In this document: piece by piece, positions 1 through 6,701 of the stretch
Layout of the letters: each line of letters opens with the position of its first letter
Numbering within the stretch: the stretch's first letter is position 1
Assembly (NCBI GenBank): GCA_905193145.1
Contig: CAJJNP010000156.1
Coordinates: 1-7,969 of the forward strand
Reading direction: 5' to 3'
DNA from: an uncultured Odoribacter sp.
Lineage (GTDB): Bacteria; Bacteroidota; Bacteroidia; Bacteroidales; Marinifilaceae
DNA length: 7,969 bases
Translations under genes and position numbers: made by a program
Notes under the pieces: model-generated
What the model saw: the letters and a program-made list of their open reading frames with translations, nothing else
Database searches by the model: none
What the model was told of the DNA's origin: nothing

Positions 1-114
1 GATATTGAATACTATTTGTGTGGACCTCCAATGATGATTCAGGCAGTTACCAAAATGCTTTATGATCTTGGTGTTCCAGACGAAAATGTCATGTACGATA
101 ATTTCGGAGGATAA
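1..114 (+). CDS. nqrF: NqrF C-terminal end (Na+-translocating NADH:quinone reductase subunit F), 5' partial
   Basis: Only the last 37 codons and the TAA stop are in the window. The visible peptide contains [13 protein letters not shown] and ends in NVMYDNFGG. The CGPPMM element is the NAD(P)H-binding signature near the C-terminus of ferredoxin-reductase-type flavoproteins, and the DNFGG-type ending is characteristic of NqrF. NqrF is the subunit that takes electrons from NADH through FAD and a 2Fe-2S centre and feeds the membrane Nqr complex, which pumps Na+ outward. nqrF is normally the last gene of nqrABCDEF, which fits the strong terminator four bases after the stop. The call rests on the C-terminal signature alone. 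A related reductase tail is possible but less likely. Confidence 0.88.
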   Translation, partial: DIEYYLCGPPMMIQAVTKMLYDLGVPDENVMYDNFGG

Positions 115-117
115 TAT

Positions 118-141
118 AAAACCCCTGGCAACAGGGGTTTT
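118..141 (+). terminator. Intrinsic terminator after nqrF
   Basis: A perfect 10-bp stem (AAAACCCCTG at 118-127 with CAGGGGTTTT at 132-141) closes a GCAA tetraloop of the stable GNRA class. The A-rich and U-rich stem ends make it work in either direction in principle. It begins four bases after the nqrF stop, so it should end the nqr transcript and separate it from the next gene. Confidence 0.9.
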
Positions 142-178
142 ATAGTTTATATACCTAGTGTAACCAAAATAAATAATT

Positions 179-670
179 ATGGAAAACCCTTTTGAAAACA
201 AGCCGAAACGCCCCACTTTTATCACTGTACTTTGCATATTGACCTTTATCGGAAGCGGTTGGGGAACCATATCCAACCTAATATCAATATTTACCTATAA
301 TATCGGCAATACACAAATACAGATCGAACAAATAGCCAATGCTACCGAAAATTTAGATGGGAACGCAACATTTATGAACGGATTTTTCAATTCATCAATA
401 GAAGTACTAAAGGCAATGGCAGAGCATGGCAAGAAAATCGCAATTATCAACTTGATGTTATGTTTATTGAGCCTTATCGGTGCCATTCTAATGTTCAACC
501 TGCGCAGATTTGGCTTTTATTTCTATACTACAGCACAATGCCTGATGCTTTTCGTAACGCCCTACTTCGTCGGATTTGCGCCATTCATTTGGATCGGTAT
601 GATTTCGTCTGCCGTACCTACGGTAGTCTTTATCATTTTATATGCCGTCAATTTAAAACATATGCACTGA
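179..670 (+). CDS. Four-helix membrane protein of unknown function
   Basis: This 163-residue protein is not recognised as a named family. It has a short charged N-terminus (KPKRP at residues 8-12) and then hydrophobic segments at about 13-38, 86-107, 111-131 and 135-158. The positive residues before helix 1 and the RR at 109-110 suggest an N-in, C-in topology with one larger outside loop at about 39-85, which contains several N-x-T/S sites of no bacterial meaning. No catalytic motif, signal-peptidase site or metal-binding cluster is visible. The opening PTFITVLCILTFIGSGWG resembles short membrane proteins common in Bacteroidetes, but that is an impression, not a family assignment. The ATG at 179 is the only sensible start and has no Shine-Dalgarno. 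It lies between two terminated or promoter-bounded units, and I could not find a convincing promoter in the 37 bases between the nqrF terminator and its start. Confidence 0.75.
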   Translation: MENPFENKPKRPTFITVLCILTFIGSGWGTISNLISIFTYNIGNTQIQIEQIANATENLDGNATFMNGFFNSSIEVLKAMAEHGKKIAIINLMLCLLSLIGAILMFNLRRFGFYFYTTAQCLMLFVTPYFVGFAPFIWIGMISSAVPTVVFIILYAVNLKHMH

Positions 671-717
671 TTTTACTTTCAATTATGAATCAAAGTAGAA
701 ATAAAAGCTACAAATAC

Positions 718-749
718 CTTGCATTCCAACAGGAATTAATATAAATTTG
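718..749 (+). promoter_or_regulatory. Bacteroidetes-type promoter of glyA
   Basis: A -33-like CTTG (718-721) is followed after 20 bases by TAAATTTG (742-749), an exact match to the TAnnTTTG -7 box of the Bacteroidetes primary sigma factor. Transcription should begin a few bases downstream, giving a leader of about 20 bases before the glyA ATG at 775. That leader is too short for a riboswitch. The rest of the 671-774 gap shows nothing else that I can support. Confidence 0.72.
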
Positions 750-774
750 ACACAAAATATTTAACTACCATACT

Positions 775-2055
775 ATGAAAAGAGATACAGTAATATTTGA
801 TTTAATTCAAAAAGAAAGAGAACGTCAACAGGAAGGAATAGAGTTGATTGCTTCTGAAAACTTTGTAAGTGATGAAGTAATGGAAGCTATGGGTTCCTGC
901 CTTACCAATAAATATGCAGAAGGTTATCCTGGAGCACGTTATTATGGCGGTTGCCAAATCGTAGACCAGACAGAACAATTGGCAATTGAACGTGCTTGTA
1001 AATTGTTTGGAGCTGAATACGCTAACGTTCAGCCACACTCAGGAGCTCAAGCCAATGCAGCCGTATTCTTCGCCTGCATGAAACCGGGAGATACCTATTT
1101 AGGTCTTGACTTGGCTCACGGAGGTCACCTTTCACACGGATCTCCAGTTAACTTGTCAGGAATCAACTATCATCCGATTGCATACCATGTAAAAGAAGAT
1201 ACCGGGATGGTGGATTATGACGAAATGGAAGCATTAGCTTTAGAACACAAACCTAAAATGATTGTATCTGGAGCATCCGCATATTCACGTGACTGGGATT
1301 TCAAGCGTATGCGTGAAATTGCAGACAAAGTAGGCGCTTTATTAATGTACGATATGGCACACCCAGCAGGTTTGATTGCTAAAGGTCTTTTGAACAATCC
1401 GTTCGAATACTGCCATATTGTAACGACAACAACACACAAAACATTGCGTGGACCGCGAGGTGGTATGATTCTGTTACCAAAAGATTTCCAGAATCCATGG
1501 GGATTGAAAACTCCGAAGGGTGAAATCAAAATGATGTCACAAGTATTGAATTTCGCAGTATTCCCTGGACAGCAAGGAGGACCGCTGGAACATGTCATTG
1601 CAGCTAAAGCTGTAGCTTTCGAAGAAGCATTGTCTGATTCTTATTTGGAATATGCTAAACAAATGCAGAAGAATGCGAAAGTAATGGCTCAAGCATTTAT
1701 TGACAAAGGTTATAAAGTTGTTTCTGGAGGTACAGACAACCATTGCATGCTGATTGACTTGCGCACCAAGTTCCCGGAATTGACCGGTAAAAAGGCTGAA
1801 AATACCTTGGTAAAAGCAGACATCACCATCAATAAAAATATGGTGCCGTTTGATACTCGCTCTCCGTTCCAGACATCAGGAATCCGTGTAGGAACACCAG
1901 CCATCACTACTCGAGGATTGAAAGAGGAAGACATGAAAGTTATCGTAGACATGATTGACCGCATTCTTTCCAACCCGGATGATGAAGCAACCATTGCAGC
2001 TGTGAAGAAAGAGGTAAATGCAATGATGCATAACCGCCCGATGTTCGCATGGTAA
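775..2055 (+). CDS. glyA: Serine hydroxymethyltransferase
   Basis: GlyA is a cytosolic, PLP-dependent enzyme that interconverts serine plus tetrahydrofolate with glycine plus 5,10-methylene-tetrahydrofolate, supplying one-carbon units. The 426-residue product is full length for the family (E. coli GlyA is 417). Diagnostic elements in order are LIASENF (24-30), [15 protein letters not shown] (45-59), GGHLSHGSP (116-124, with H118 the likely ring-stacking histidine), the cofactor-contacting DMAHPAGL (D193, H196), the PLP lysine K222 in [14 protein letters not shown] (217-230), and the carboxylate-binding arginine R371 in [14 protein letters not shown]. No key residue is missing. The ATG at 775 gives the expected N-terminus and follows the promoter at 718-749; there is no Shine-Dalgarno, as usual in this phylum. 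A strong hairpin follows the stop, so the gene is probably monocistronic. Confidence 0.98.
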   Translation: MKRDTVIFDLIQKERERQQEGIELIASENFVSDEVMEAMGSCLTNKYAEGYPGARYYGGCQIVDQTEQLAIERACKLFGAEYANVQPHSGAQANAAVFFACMKPGDTYLGLDLAHGGHLSHGSPVNLSGINYHPIAYHVKEDTGMVDYDEMEALALEHKPKMIVSGASAYSRDWDFKRMREIADKVGALLMYDMAHPAGLIAKGLLNNPFEYCHIVTTTTHKTLRGPRGGMILLPKDFQNPWGLKTPKGEIKMMSQVLNFAVFPGQQGGPLEHVIAAKAVAFEEALSDSYLEYAKQMQKNAKVMAQAFIDKGYKVVSGGTDNHCMLIDLRTKFPELTGKKAENTLVKADITINKNMVPFDTRSPFQTSGIRVGTPAITTRGLKEEDMKVIVDMIDRILSNPDDEATIAAVKKEVNAMMHNRPMFAW

Positions 2056-2076
2056 TAACATTTGCACATAACAATA

Positions 2077-2109
2077 AAACCGGGAGGCTTCCAAAAGGCT
2101 TCCCGGTTT
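2077..2109 (+). terminator. Intrinsic terminator after glyA
   Basis: The arms AAACCGGGAGGCTT (2077-2090) and AGGCTTCCCGGTTT (2096-2109) form a 14-bp stem with two G-T wobbles around a CCAAA loop, followed by CGTTT. It lies 21 bases after the glyA stop and 31 bases before the next start. It should end the glyA message, although partial read-through into the phosphatase gene is possible because no clear promoter follows it. Confidence 0.9.
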
Positions 2110-2140
2110 CGTTTAACCAATAAAATATAAAAAAGACTTG

Positions 2141-2815
2141 ATGAGTTTTATCCCTCCTGTACAATTAGTTATTTTTGATTTAGACGGGACATTGCTAAAT
2201 ACAATTGACGATTTGGCAACAAGTACCAATCATGCCTTAGAATATTATGGCTATCCAAAGCATGCACTGAGTGAATACCCATTCTTTGTAGGTAATGGCA
2301 TTACCAAATTAATTGAAAGAGCCTTACCGGCAGAAGCCTGCACAGCTACTATCATCGCAAAGGTTCGGGAAGAATTTGTACGCTATTATCAACAGCATAA
2401 AACAGATTTATCTCGAGTCTACCCTGGAATCACAGAACTGCTAAAAGCTTTACACCAAGCAGGTGTCAAACTAGCAGTGGCTTCCAATAAATATCACCAG
2501 GGAACGGTTGAATTAATCCACCATTTCTTTGGAGAACATCTGTTTGATGTTGTGTTAGGACAACGAGAAAATATTCCGACAAAGCCAGACCCAAGTATCA
2601 TTTATGAAATATTGGAACAAACAAAAATAAATCCGGCACACACTCTCTATATTGGAGATTCGGGAGTAGATATGCAAACAGCCTTAAACAGTGGCATCAC
2701 TTCTATTGGTGTAAATTGGGGATTCAGACCCGAAGAAGAATTAAAACAAAACAGAGCCTGCTACATTGCAAAAGAAGTTTCAGATATCGCTAAAATTGCG
2801 GGAATAAGCTTATGA
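2141..2815 (+). CDS. gph: HAD-family hydrolase, phosphoglycolate phosphatase type
   Basis: This 224-residue protein has all four HAD motifs: motif I with nucleophile D13 and acid D15 in FDLDGTLLNT, motif II S115 in VASNKY, motif III K148 in TKPDPS, and motif IV D173/D177 in IGDSGVDM. The helical insertion between motifs I and II (about residues 20-95) is the C1 cap that selects substrate. Gph-type enzymes dephosphorylate 2-phosphoglycolate, a by-product of DNA 3'-end repair, but HAD phosphatases are often promiscuous, so the exact substrate is inferred. An in-frame TTG lies directly before the ATG at 2141; the ATG is preferred and the choice changes one residue. The gene follows the glyA terminator, and no TAnnTTTG box is seen in the 31-base gap, so it may rely on read-through. 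Its TGA stop is two bases from the stop of the opposing map gene. Confidence 0.9.
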   Translation: MSFIPPVQLVIFDLDGTLLNTIDDLATSTNHALEYYGYPKHALSEYPFFVGNGITKLIERALPAEACTATIIAKVREEFVRYYQQHKTDLSRVYPGITELLKALHQAGVKLAVASNKYHQGTVELIHHFFGEHLFDVVLGQRENIPTKPDPSIIYEILEQTKINPAHTLYIGDSGVDMQTALNSGITSIGVNWGFRPEEELKQNRACYIAKEVSDIAKIAGISL

Positions 2816-2825
2816 GCCTATCCCG
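2799..2825. terminator. Possible shared bidirectional hairpin at the gph/map convergence
   Basis: CGGGA (2799-2803) pairs with TCCCG (2821-2825). Inside, TA (2805-2806) pairs with TA (2819-2820), and GCT (2808-2810) pairs with AGC (2815-2817) around a TATG loop, leaving a bulged A and an A/C mismatch. The structure contains the last codons and both stop codons of the convergent genes. Flanks are AT-rich but have no clean U-run, so termination efficiency is uncertain. There is no other sequence available between the two genes for a terminator. Confidence 0.45.
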
Positions 2826-3678
2826 TAATTACTTCTGCCCCCGTTTCAGTTATCAAAACAGTGTATTCCCATTGAGCAGATGGCATACCATCTTCTGTCA
2901 AGACCGTCCAATCATCATCGGCATCAACATATATCTTGCGTGATCCCATATTAATCATCGGTTCTATGGTAAAAACCATTCCCGGAACCAATAACATTCC
3001 TCTTCCCCGCCGCCCAACATGACTGACAAAAGGATCTTCATGAAAACGCAAACCTACACCATGACCACCATACTCCCGCACAACAGAGAAGCCGTTTGCT
3101 TCAGCATGTTCTTGAACAGCAGCACCAATATCTCCTAAAAATCTCCATGGACGTGCAGCTTCGAAACCACGCAACAAGCATTCTCGGGCCGTTTCTACCA
3201 AATGACGACACTCATCACTTACCTTGCCAATCATAAACATACGTGAGGCATCAGAATAGTAACCTCCCAAAATAGTCGATACATCAACATTGACAATATC
3301 TCCTTCTTGCAATATTACTTTTTCGGAAGGGATACCATGACATACTTCCTCATTAACAGAAGTACAAACACTTTTAGGAAAACCTTCATAATTCAATGGT
3401 GCAGGTATCGCTCCATGAGACACAGTATAATCATACACCATTTTATCAATTTCAGCAGTTGTCATTCCTGCACATATACGAGAAGCTACATAGTCCAAAA
3501 CACCTGTATTCACCTCTGCACTTTTGCGAATACCTTCAATCTGAGCTTCTGTTTTTATCAATTTACGAGGCGGAACCTGATAACCTTTCGCTTTATACTC
3601 TTTGATTTTCTGCTCTATCGCAGCCCTTTTAGCAGCCTCTTCTGGAGAAAGCGGCTCTTTCATTCTGAATAAATGCAT
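2818..3678 (-). CDS. map: Type I methionine aminopeptidase with N-terminal extension
   Basis: Map removes the initiator methionine from nascent proteins in the cytosol, using two divalent metals. From the ATG at 3678 the protein is 286 residues. The five metal ligands are all present: D132 and D143 (NVDVSTILGGYYSDASRMF), H206 (GGHGVG), E239 (TIEPMI) and E271 (QWEYTVLIT). The substrate-contacting histidines H114 (CHGIP) and H213 (RFHEDP) are also present. The catalytic core begins near residue 40, so there is an extension of about 38 residues relative to E. coli Map; it is charged, helical in appearance (EEAAKRAAIEQKIKEYKAKG) and ends in VPPRK. Many Bacteroidetes have another, shorter map in the ribosomal protein cluster, so this is probably the second copy. 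Start alternatives are GTG at 3681 (one residue more) and ATG at 3663 (five fewer). The promoter at 3702-3732 fits any of them, with a very short leader. Confidence 0.95.
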   Translation of the reverse strand: MHLFRMKEPLSPEEAAKRAAIEQKIKEYKAKGYQVPPRKLIKTEAQIEGIRKSAEVNTGVLDYVASRICAGMTTAEIDKMVYDYTVSHGAIPAPLNYEGFPKSVCTSVNEEVCHGIPSEKVILQEGDIVNVDVSTILGGYYSDASRMFMIGKVSDECRHLVETARECLLRGFEAARPWRFLGDIGAAVQEHAEANGFSVVREYGGHGVGLRFHEDPFVSHVGRRGRGMLLVPGMVFTIEPMINMGSRKIYVDADDDWTVLTEDGMPSAQWEYTVLITETGAEVITG

Positions 3679-3689
3679 CACTTATCTAA

Positions 3690-3714
3690 ATTAATAACAC
3701 ACAAAGTTATTAAT
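3690..3714. repeat. 9-bp inverted repeat overlapping the map -7 box
   Basis: ATTAATAAC (3690-3698) and GTTATTAAT (3706-3714) are perfect reverse complements separated by the seven bases ACACAAA. The right arm covers half of the map -7 box (3702-3709) and the left arm reaches the expected start of transcription. The placement is that of an operator, but the arms are almost entirely A and T, so chance or a weak hairpin for the MATE transcript ending at 3737 are alternatives. Confidence 0.5.
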
Positions 3715-3732
3715 ATTCAAAGCAAACACAAA
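3702..3732 (-). promoter_or_regulatory. Bacteroidetes-type promoter of map
   Basis: Read on the minus strand, TTTG (3732-3729) is followed after exactly 19 bases by TAACTTTG (3709-3702), an exact match to the consensus TTTG-N19-TAnnTTTG. It lies in the 58-base gap between the MATE stop and the map start. Map therefore need not depend on read-through from the exporter gene upstream. Confidence 0.8.
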
Positions 3733-3736
3733 GTAT

Positions 3737-5083
3737 TTATGAGATTTTCCTAAGATACCACTTCAATGTAAATACAGCAGATAAAAAAGCCAGAACATCA
3801 GAGATTGGCATGCTCCACCATACTCCATATATATTCCAATCAGCAATATAAGGAAGTGTATAAAGAAGTGGCAATAAAAACAATAATTGACGCGCCAATG
3901 ACAACAAAATAGAAATTTGCGCCTTACCTATTGACTGAAAAAAATTTGTAATGACTACTTGAGCTCCAACAAGAGGGAAACAAAGAATCGCTATTCTTAA
4001 ACCTGATGATGCCAATCCATTTAAAGCAGCATCATCAGAAAACATTCCTACTATGCTTATAGGGAATAATTCACTCAATAACCATCCTATCGTCATAATA
4101 CTCACAGCGACACCTATCACTCTATGCAATGTCTGCCGCACCCTGTCAAAATGCTCTGCACCATAATTATATCCAACAATAGGCTGCATTCCTTGAGTCA
4201 ATCCTATAATAACCATCAAAAAAAGTGTCGCAATCCTATTCACAATACCATATGCTCCAATAGCAAGATCTCCTCCATAAGTTTTAAAACTATGATTAAC
4301 AACAATCACGATTGCTGCTGCACAAACATTAATCAAAAATGGAGCCATCCCTACTGAAAATATAGCAGCAACTATCTTGATTCGCAAGTAATAATACCCC
4401 CGTTTAAAATGAATATAACTAGACGAACTAAAAAAATGTTTTAACACCCAAAATAATCCACAAGTTTGTGACAAAATGGTTGCTGTTGCAGCTCCCCGAA
4501 TCCCCCAACCAAAATAAAAAATAAAAATTGGAGCCAAGACCAGATTCACACCAACTGTTAACAAAGAGGACAACATCGCTTTTTGAGGATAACCGGTTGC
4601 ACGCATCACATTATTTAATCCTATAAAAAGAAAGGATATAACATTTCCCATCAATATCACCTTCATAAAATCACGTGCATAGGGTAAGGTAGCTTCACTT
4701 GCTCCAAAAAAAATAAGAATTTCATCTAAAAAATAATAGGTCAAACTACCAAAACAAATCCCTGCAACAATACATAAAAACAATACATTATGCAATACCT
4801 CTGTTGCTTTATTATCATCTTTTCGACCTAAATAAATAGAACTAATAGCAGCACCTCCCACACCGATTAGTGTACAAAATGCTATAACCAAATTCATTAA
4901 TGGGAAAGTTAAGGCCAAACCAGAAAGAGCCAAAGGTCCTATACCATGTCCGATAAAAATACTGTCAATAATATTATACAATGAAGTTACTGTCATCGCA
5001 ATAATGGCAGGAATTGAATACTGCAACAATAATTTACCAATTGGAGCTGTTTCCAATATATGTGGACTCTTACTTGCTACCAT
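3737..5083 (-). CDS. MATE family efflux transporter, MepA/DinF-like branch
   Basis: A polytopic inner-membrane exporter of the MATE family, which expels cationic drugs or metabolites in exchange for Na+ or H+. From the ATG at 5083 it has 448 residues, normal for the 12-helix family. Helix 1 carries SIPAIIAMTVTSLYNIIDSI. Other family elements are RATGYPQKAM, GWGIRGAATATILSQ in the N-lobe, GLTQGMQPIVGYNYGA in the first part of the C-lobe, and FFQSIGKAQISILLSLARQ near the end. The GMQP.VGYNYGA and FFQ..GKAQ elements place it with MepA-like rather than NorM-like members. Substrate and coupling ion cannot be read from the sequence. An in-frame GTG at 5095 would add MLFF; it has a GAGGAG element 11 bases upstream, so it is a real alternative. 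The gene is divergent from another MATE gene and lies upstream of map, which has its own promoter. Confidence 0.93.
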   Translation of the reverse strand: MVASKSPHILETAPIGKLLLQYSIPAIIAMTVTSLYNIIDSIFIGHGIGPLALSGLALTFPLMNLVIAFCTLIGVGGAAISSIYLGRKDDNKATEVLHNVLFLCIVAGICFGSLTYYFLDEILIFFGASEATLPYARDFMKVILMGNVISFLFIGLNNVMRATGYPQKAMLSSLLTVGVNLVLAPIFIFYFGWGIRGAATATILSQTCGLFWVLKHFFSSSSYIHFKRGYYYLRIKIVAAIFSVGMAPFLINVCAAAIVIVVNHSFKTYGGDLAIGAYGIVNRIATLFLMVIIGLTQGMQPIVGYNYGAEHFDRVRQTLHRVIGVAVSIMTIGWLLSELFPISIVGMFSDDAALNGLASSGLRIAILCFPLVGAQVVITNFFQSIGKAQISILLSLARQLLFLLPLLYTLPYIADWNIYGVWWSMPISDVLAFLSAVFTLKWYLRKIS

Positions 5084-5102
5084 AAAGAAAAGCACTTTAC
5101 CG

Positions 5103-5118
5103 ATATCTCCTCAGATAT
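5103..5118 (-). promoter_or_regulatory. Small hairpin carrying a Shine-Dalgarno-like GAGGAG in the MATE leader
   Basis: ATATCT (5103-5108) and AGATAT (5113-5118) are perfect reverse complements around a four-base loop. On the minus strand, which carries the MATE mRNA, the loop reads GAGG and continues into the stem as GAGGAG. This element is 11 bases before the GTG at 5095 and 23 before the ATG at 5083. It could be a ribosome-site hairpin or a protein-binding dyad in the divergent promoter region. Six AT-rich base pairs are not strong. Confidence 0.35.
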
Positions 5119-5155
5119 GACTCAAATTAATCGCACGAAAATAAACAAAATTCGC

Positions 5156-5163
5156 TATCTTTG
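5156..5163 (+). promoter_or_regulatory. Probable -7 box of the second MATE gene
   Basis: TATCTTTG matches the TAnnTTTG -7 box exactly and is followed by TA, as is common in Bacteroidetes promoters. It sits 29 bases before the ATG at 5193, predicting a leader of roughly 20-25 bases. No good TTTG is found 19-21 bases upstream, so the -33 half is weak. On the opposite strand, TTAATTTG (5130-5123) matches seven of eight positions and may serve the divergent MATE gene, but its nearest TTTG is only 15 bases away. Confidence 0.6.
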
Positions 5164-5192
5164 TACTTCCTATACTAAAAACCTTAAATAAT

Positions 5193-6518
5193 ATGCTATT
5201 CACCAAAAAATACATCCTGCGAGTTGCCGGTCCTATACTTGTAAGTCTACTGATGGAACATCTTATCGGAATGACAGACACAGCATTCCTCGGCCGGGTT
5301 GGAGAGATTGAATTAGGCGCCTCTGCCATAGCAGGTATCTACTACTTAGCCATATTCATGCTAGGCTTTGGATTTAGTATAGGAGTACAAATTTTAATCG
5401 GACGTCGAAACGGTGAAAAAAACTATGCGGCTATCGGACCTATTTTCACGCAGGGATTGCTATTCCAACTTACCTTAGCAGCCCTTCTTTTCGGAATGTC
5501 ACATTGGGTATCTCCTATTATTTTAAAATCCATTTTACAATCAGAACATATATACGAAGCTACATTAAGATATCTAGATTGGCGCGTTTACGGCTTCTTT
5601 TTTTCTTTCACAGCATTTATGTTCCGGGCATTTTATGTCGGAATTGCTAATACAAAAACGTTAACCATGAACTCTATAGTCATGGTCGGCACAAACATTT
5701 TACTCAATTACATCTTAATTTTCGGCAAATTTGGCTTACCGGCCCTAGGCATCGCAGGAGCGGCCATTGCTAGTAGTATATCAGAAATGGTGTCTCTTAT
5801 ATTTTTTATCATATACACTAGAACAAAAATTGACTACAAACGCTACGATCTATTTCACTTTTCAAAATTACAGCCTCACTTACTTAAGCGTATTTTAAAT
5901 ATTTCAATTTGGACCATGATACAAGCATTTATCTCCATTAGTACTTGGTTTCTTTTTTTCATCGCTATAGAACATCTCGGAGAACGTTCATTAGCTATTA
6001 CAAATGTATTACGCAATGTATCATCATTTTTCTTCATCATTGTCAGTGCTTTTGCCACAGCAGCCAGTTCATTGGTCAGCAACTTGATGGGAGCAGGACA
6101 ACAAGAAGAAGTTATTCCAACCTGCAAGGCTGTTAGCATAGTATGCTATTGCTTTGTTTTACCCCTAATTTTATTAATGGCACTATTTCCACAAACAATC
6201 ATGCGCATATATACAGATAACAAAGAATTAATCCAAACAGCTGTACCATCGTTTTATGTCATGATTTGCGTCTACCTCATCAGTGTTCCAGCAAACATCA
6301 TGTTCAATGCTGTTTCCGGAACCGGAAACACTCGTATATCACTATGGATTGAACTTTTTGCTTTAGTTGGCTATGTTTCTGCAGTAGTTTATATCGTTAT
6401 GATTCTACGGGCCAATATTGCCATTTGCTGGACAACAGAATATGTGTACCTTCTTTTTATGGGAAGTCTTGCCTGCTGGTATATGTACAGCGGGAAATGG
6501 AAATTAAATAAAATATAA
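5193..6518 (+). CDS. MATE family efflux transporter, NorM-like branch
   Basis: A 441-residue, 12-helix inner-membrane exporter of the MATE family. Helix 1 has LIGMTDTAFLGRVG, with D29 at the position of the cation-coupling aspartate of NorM-type proteins. Further family elements are GVQILIGRRNGEKN after helix 2, GIAGAAIASSISE at the end of helix 6 region, SNLMGAGQQEE in the C-lobe, and NAVSGTGNTRIS near helix 10-11. The wording of these motifs differs throughout from that of the neighbouring MATE protein, so the pair comes from two old branches rather than a tandem duplication. The ATG at 5193 follows a -7 box and has no Shine-Dalgarno. The last 15 bases overlap the end of a small gene on the opposite strand, and no terminator is visible there. 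Substrate is unknown. Confidence 0.93.
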   Translation: MLFTKKYILRVAGPILVSLLMEHLIGMTDTAFLGRVGEIELGASAIAGIYYLAIFMLGFGFSIGVQILIGRRNGEKNYAAIGPIFTQGLLFQLTLAALLFGMSHWVSPIILKSILQSEHIYEATLRYLDWRVYGFFFSFTAFMFRAFYVGIANTKTLTMNSIVMVGTNILLNYILIFGKFGLPALGIAGAAIASSISEMVSLIFFIIYTRTKIDYKRYDLFHFSKLQPHLLKRILNISIWTMIQAFISISTWFLFFIAIEHLGERSLAITNVLRNVSSFFFIIVSAFATAASSLVSNLMGAGQQEEVIPTCKAVSIVCYCFVLPLILLMALFPQTIMRIYTDNKELIQTAVPSFYVMICVYLISVPANIMFNAVSGTGNTRISLWIELFALVGYVSAVVYIVMILRANIAICWTTEYVYLLFMGSLACWYMYSGKWKLNKI

Positions 6519-6701
6519 CCAGTCTGTTAGCAGTCGAGAACTAATCCATTCACTTAATAAATAACCAGGATGTCTTCGAATACACAACCAATCATTATCC
6601 AAATCCATAATAGCCTGATAACAATCTTTTTGTAAAGACTTTTTTTCTGCCAACAATTGTTCCAATGGGGAATTAAATTTTATTCTCTTTTTCATCATCA
6701 T
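6504..6701 (-). CDS. 65-residue protein of unknown function, third gene of the ytxH set
   Basis: No known domain is recognised. The N-terminal half is charged and probably helical (KFNSPLEQLLAEKKSLQKDC), followed by a tryptophan-containing segment and the hydrophobic end LLTDWLYFI. The start lies in three consecutive ATG codons (6701, 6698, 6695), 29 bases inside the end of the holin-like gene in another frame, so translation is probably coupled to that gene; no Shine-Dalgarno is seen. The end overlaps the convergent MATE gene by 15 bases. The short length and abrupt hydrophobic tail leave open that it is a truncated member of a longer family. Support for its being real is the tight overlap with its upstream gene and the full length of the open frame in an otherwise unexplained 154-base stretch. 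Confidence 0.6.
   Translation of the reverse strand: MMMKKRIKFNSPLEQLLAEKKSLQKDCYQAIMDLDNDWLCIRRHPGYLLSEWISSRLLTDWLYFI

Noticed and set aside
142..178. Promoter for the membrane protein gene at 179
   Set aside because: The TATAGTTTATATA stretch is AT-rich but does not match TAnnTTTG and has no correctly spaced TTTG.
685..744. A 19-codon reading frame in the gap before glyA
   Set aside because: Its end overlaps the -7 box of the glyA promoter and it contains the -33 element, so it would not be transcribed from that promoter. No ribosome site or leader-peptide signature is present.
745..755. TTTG-ACA-CAAA mini-dyad at the glyA promoter
   Set aside because: Only four base pairs, and the left half is simply the end of the -7 box.
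1710..2120. Long open frame on the minus strand across the end of glyA, with others at 1215-1598 and 802-1038
   Set aside because: They lie entirely antisense to a complete, conserved glyA, show no recognisable protein features, and are explained by its codon pattern.
3307..3672. Plus-strand open frame of 121 codons opposite map
   Set aside because: It is antisense to a clear methionine aminopeptidase and its translation is low-complexity (rich in F, S, T, I and R) with no domain.
6673..6701. Programmed frameshift joining the holin-like and 65-residue proteins
   Set aside because: The overlap has a run of only five A before G, not the A-AAA-AAG heptamer, and the second gene has its own ATG codons; coupling by overlap is the simpler reading.
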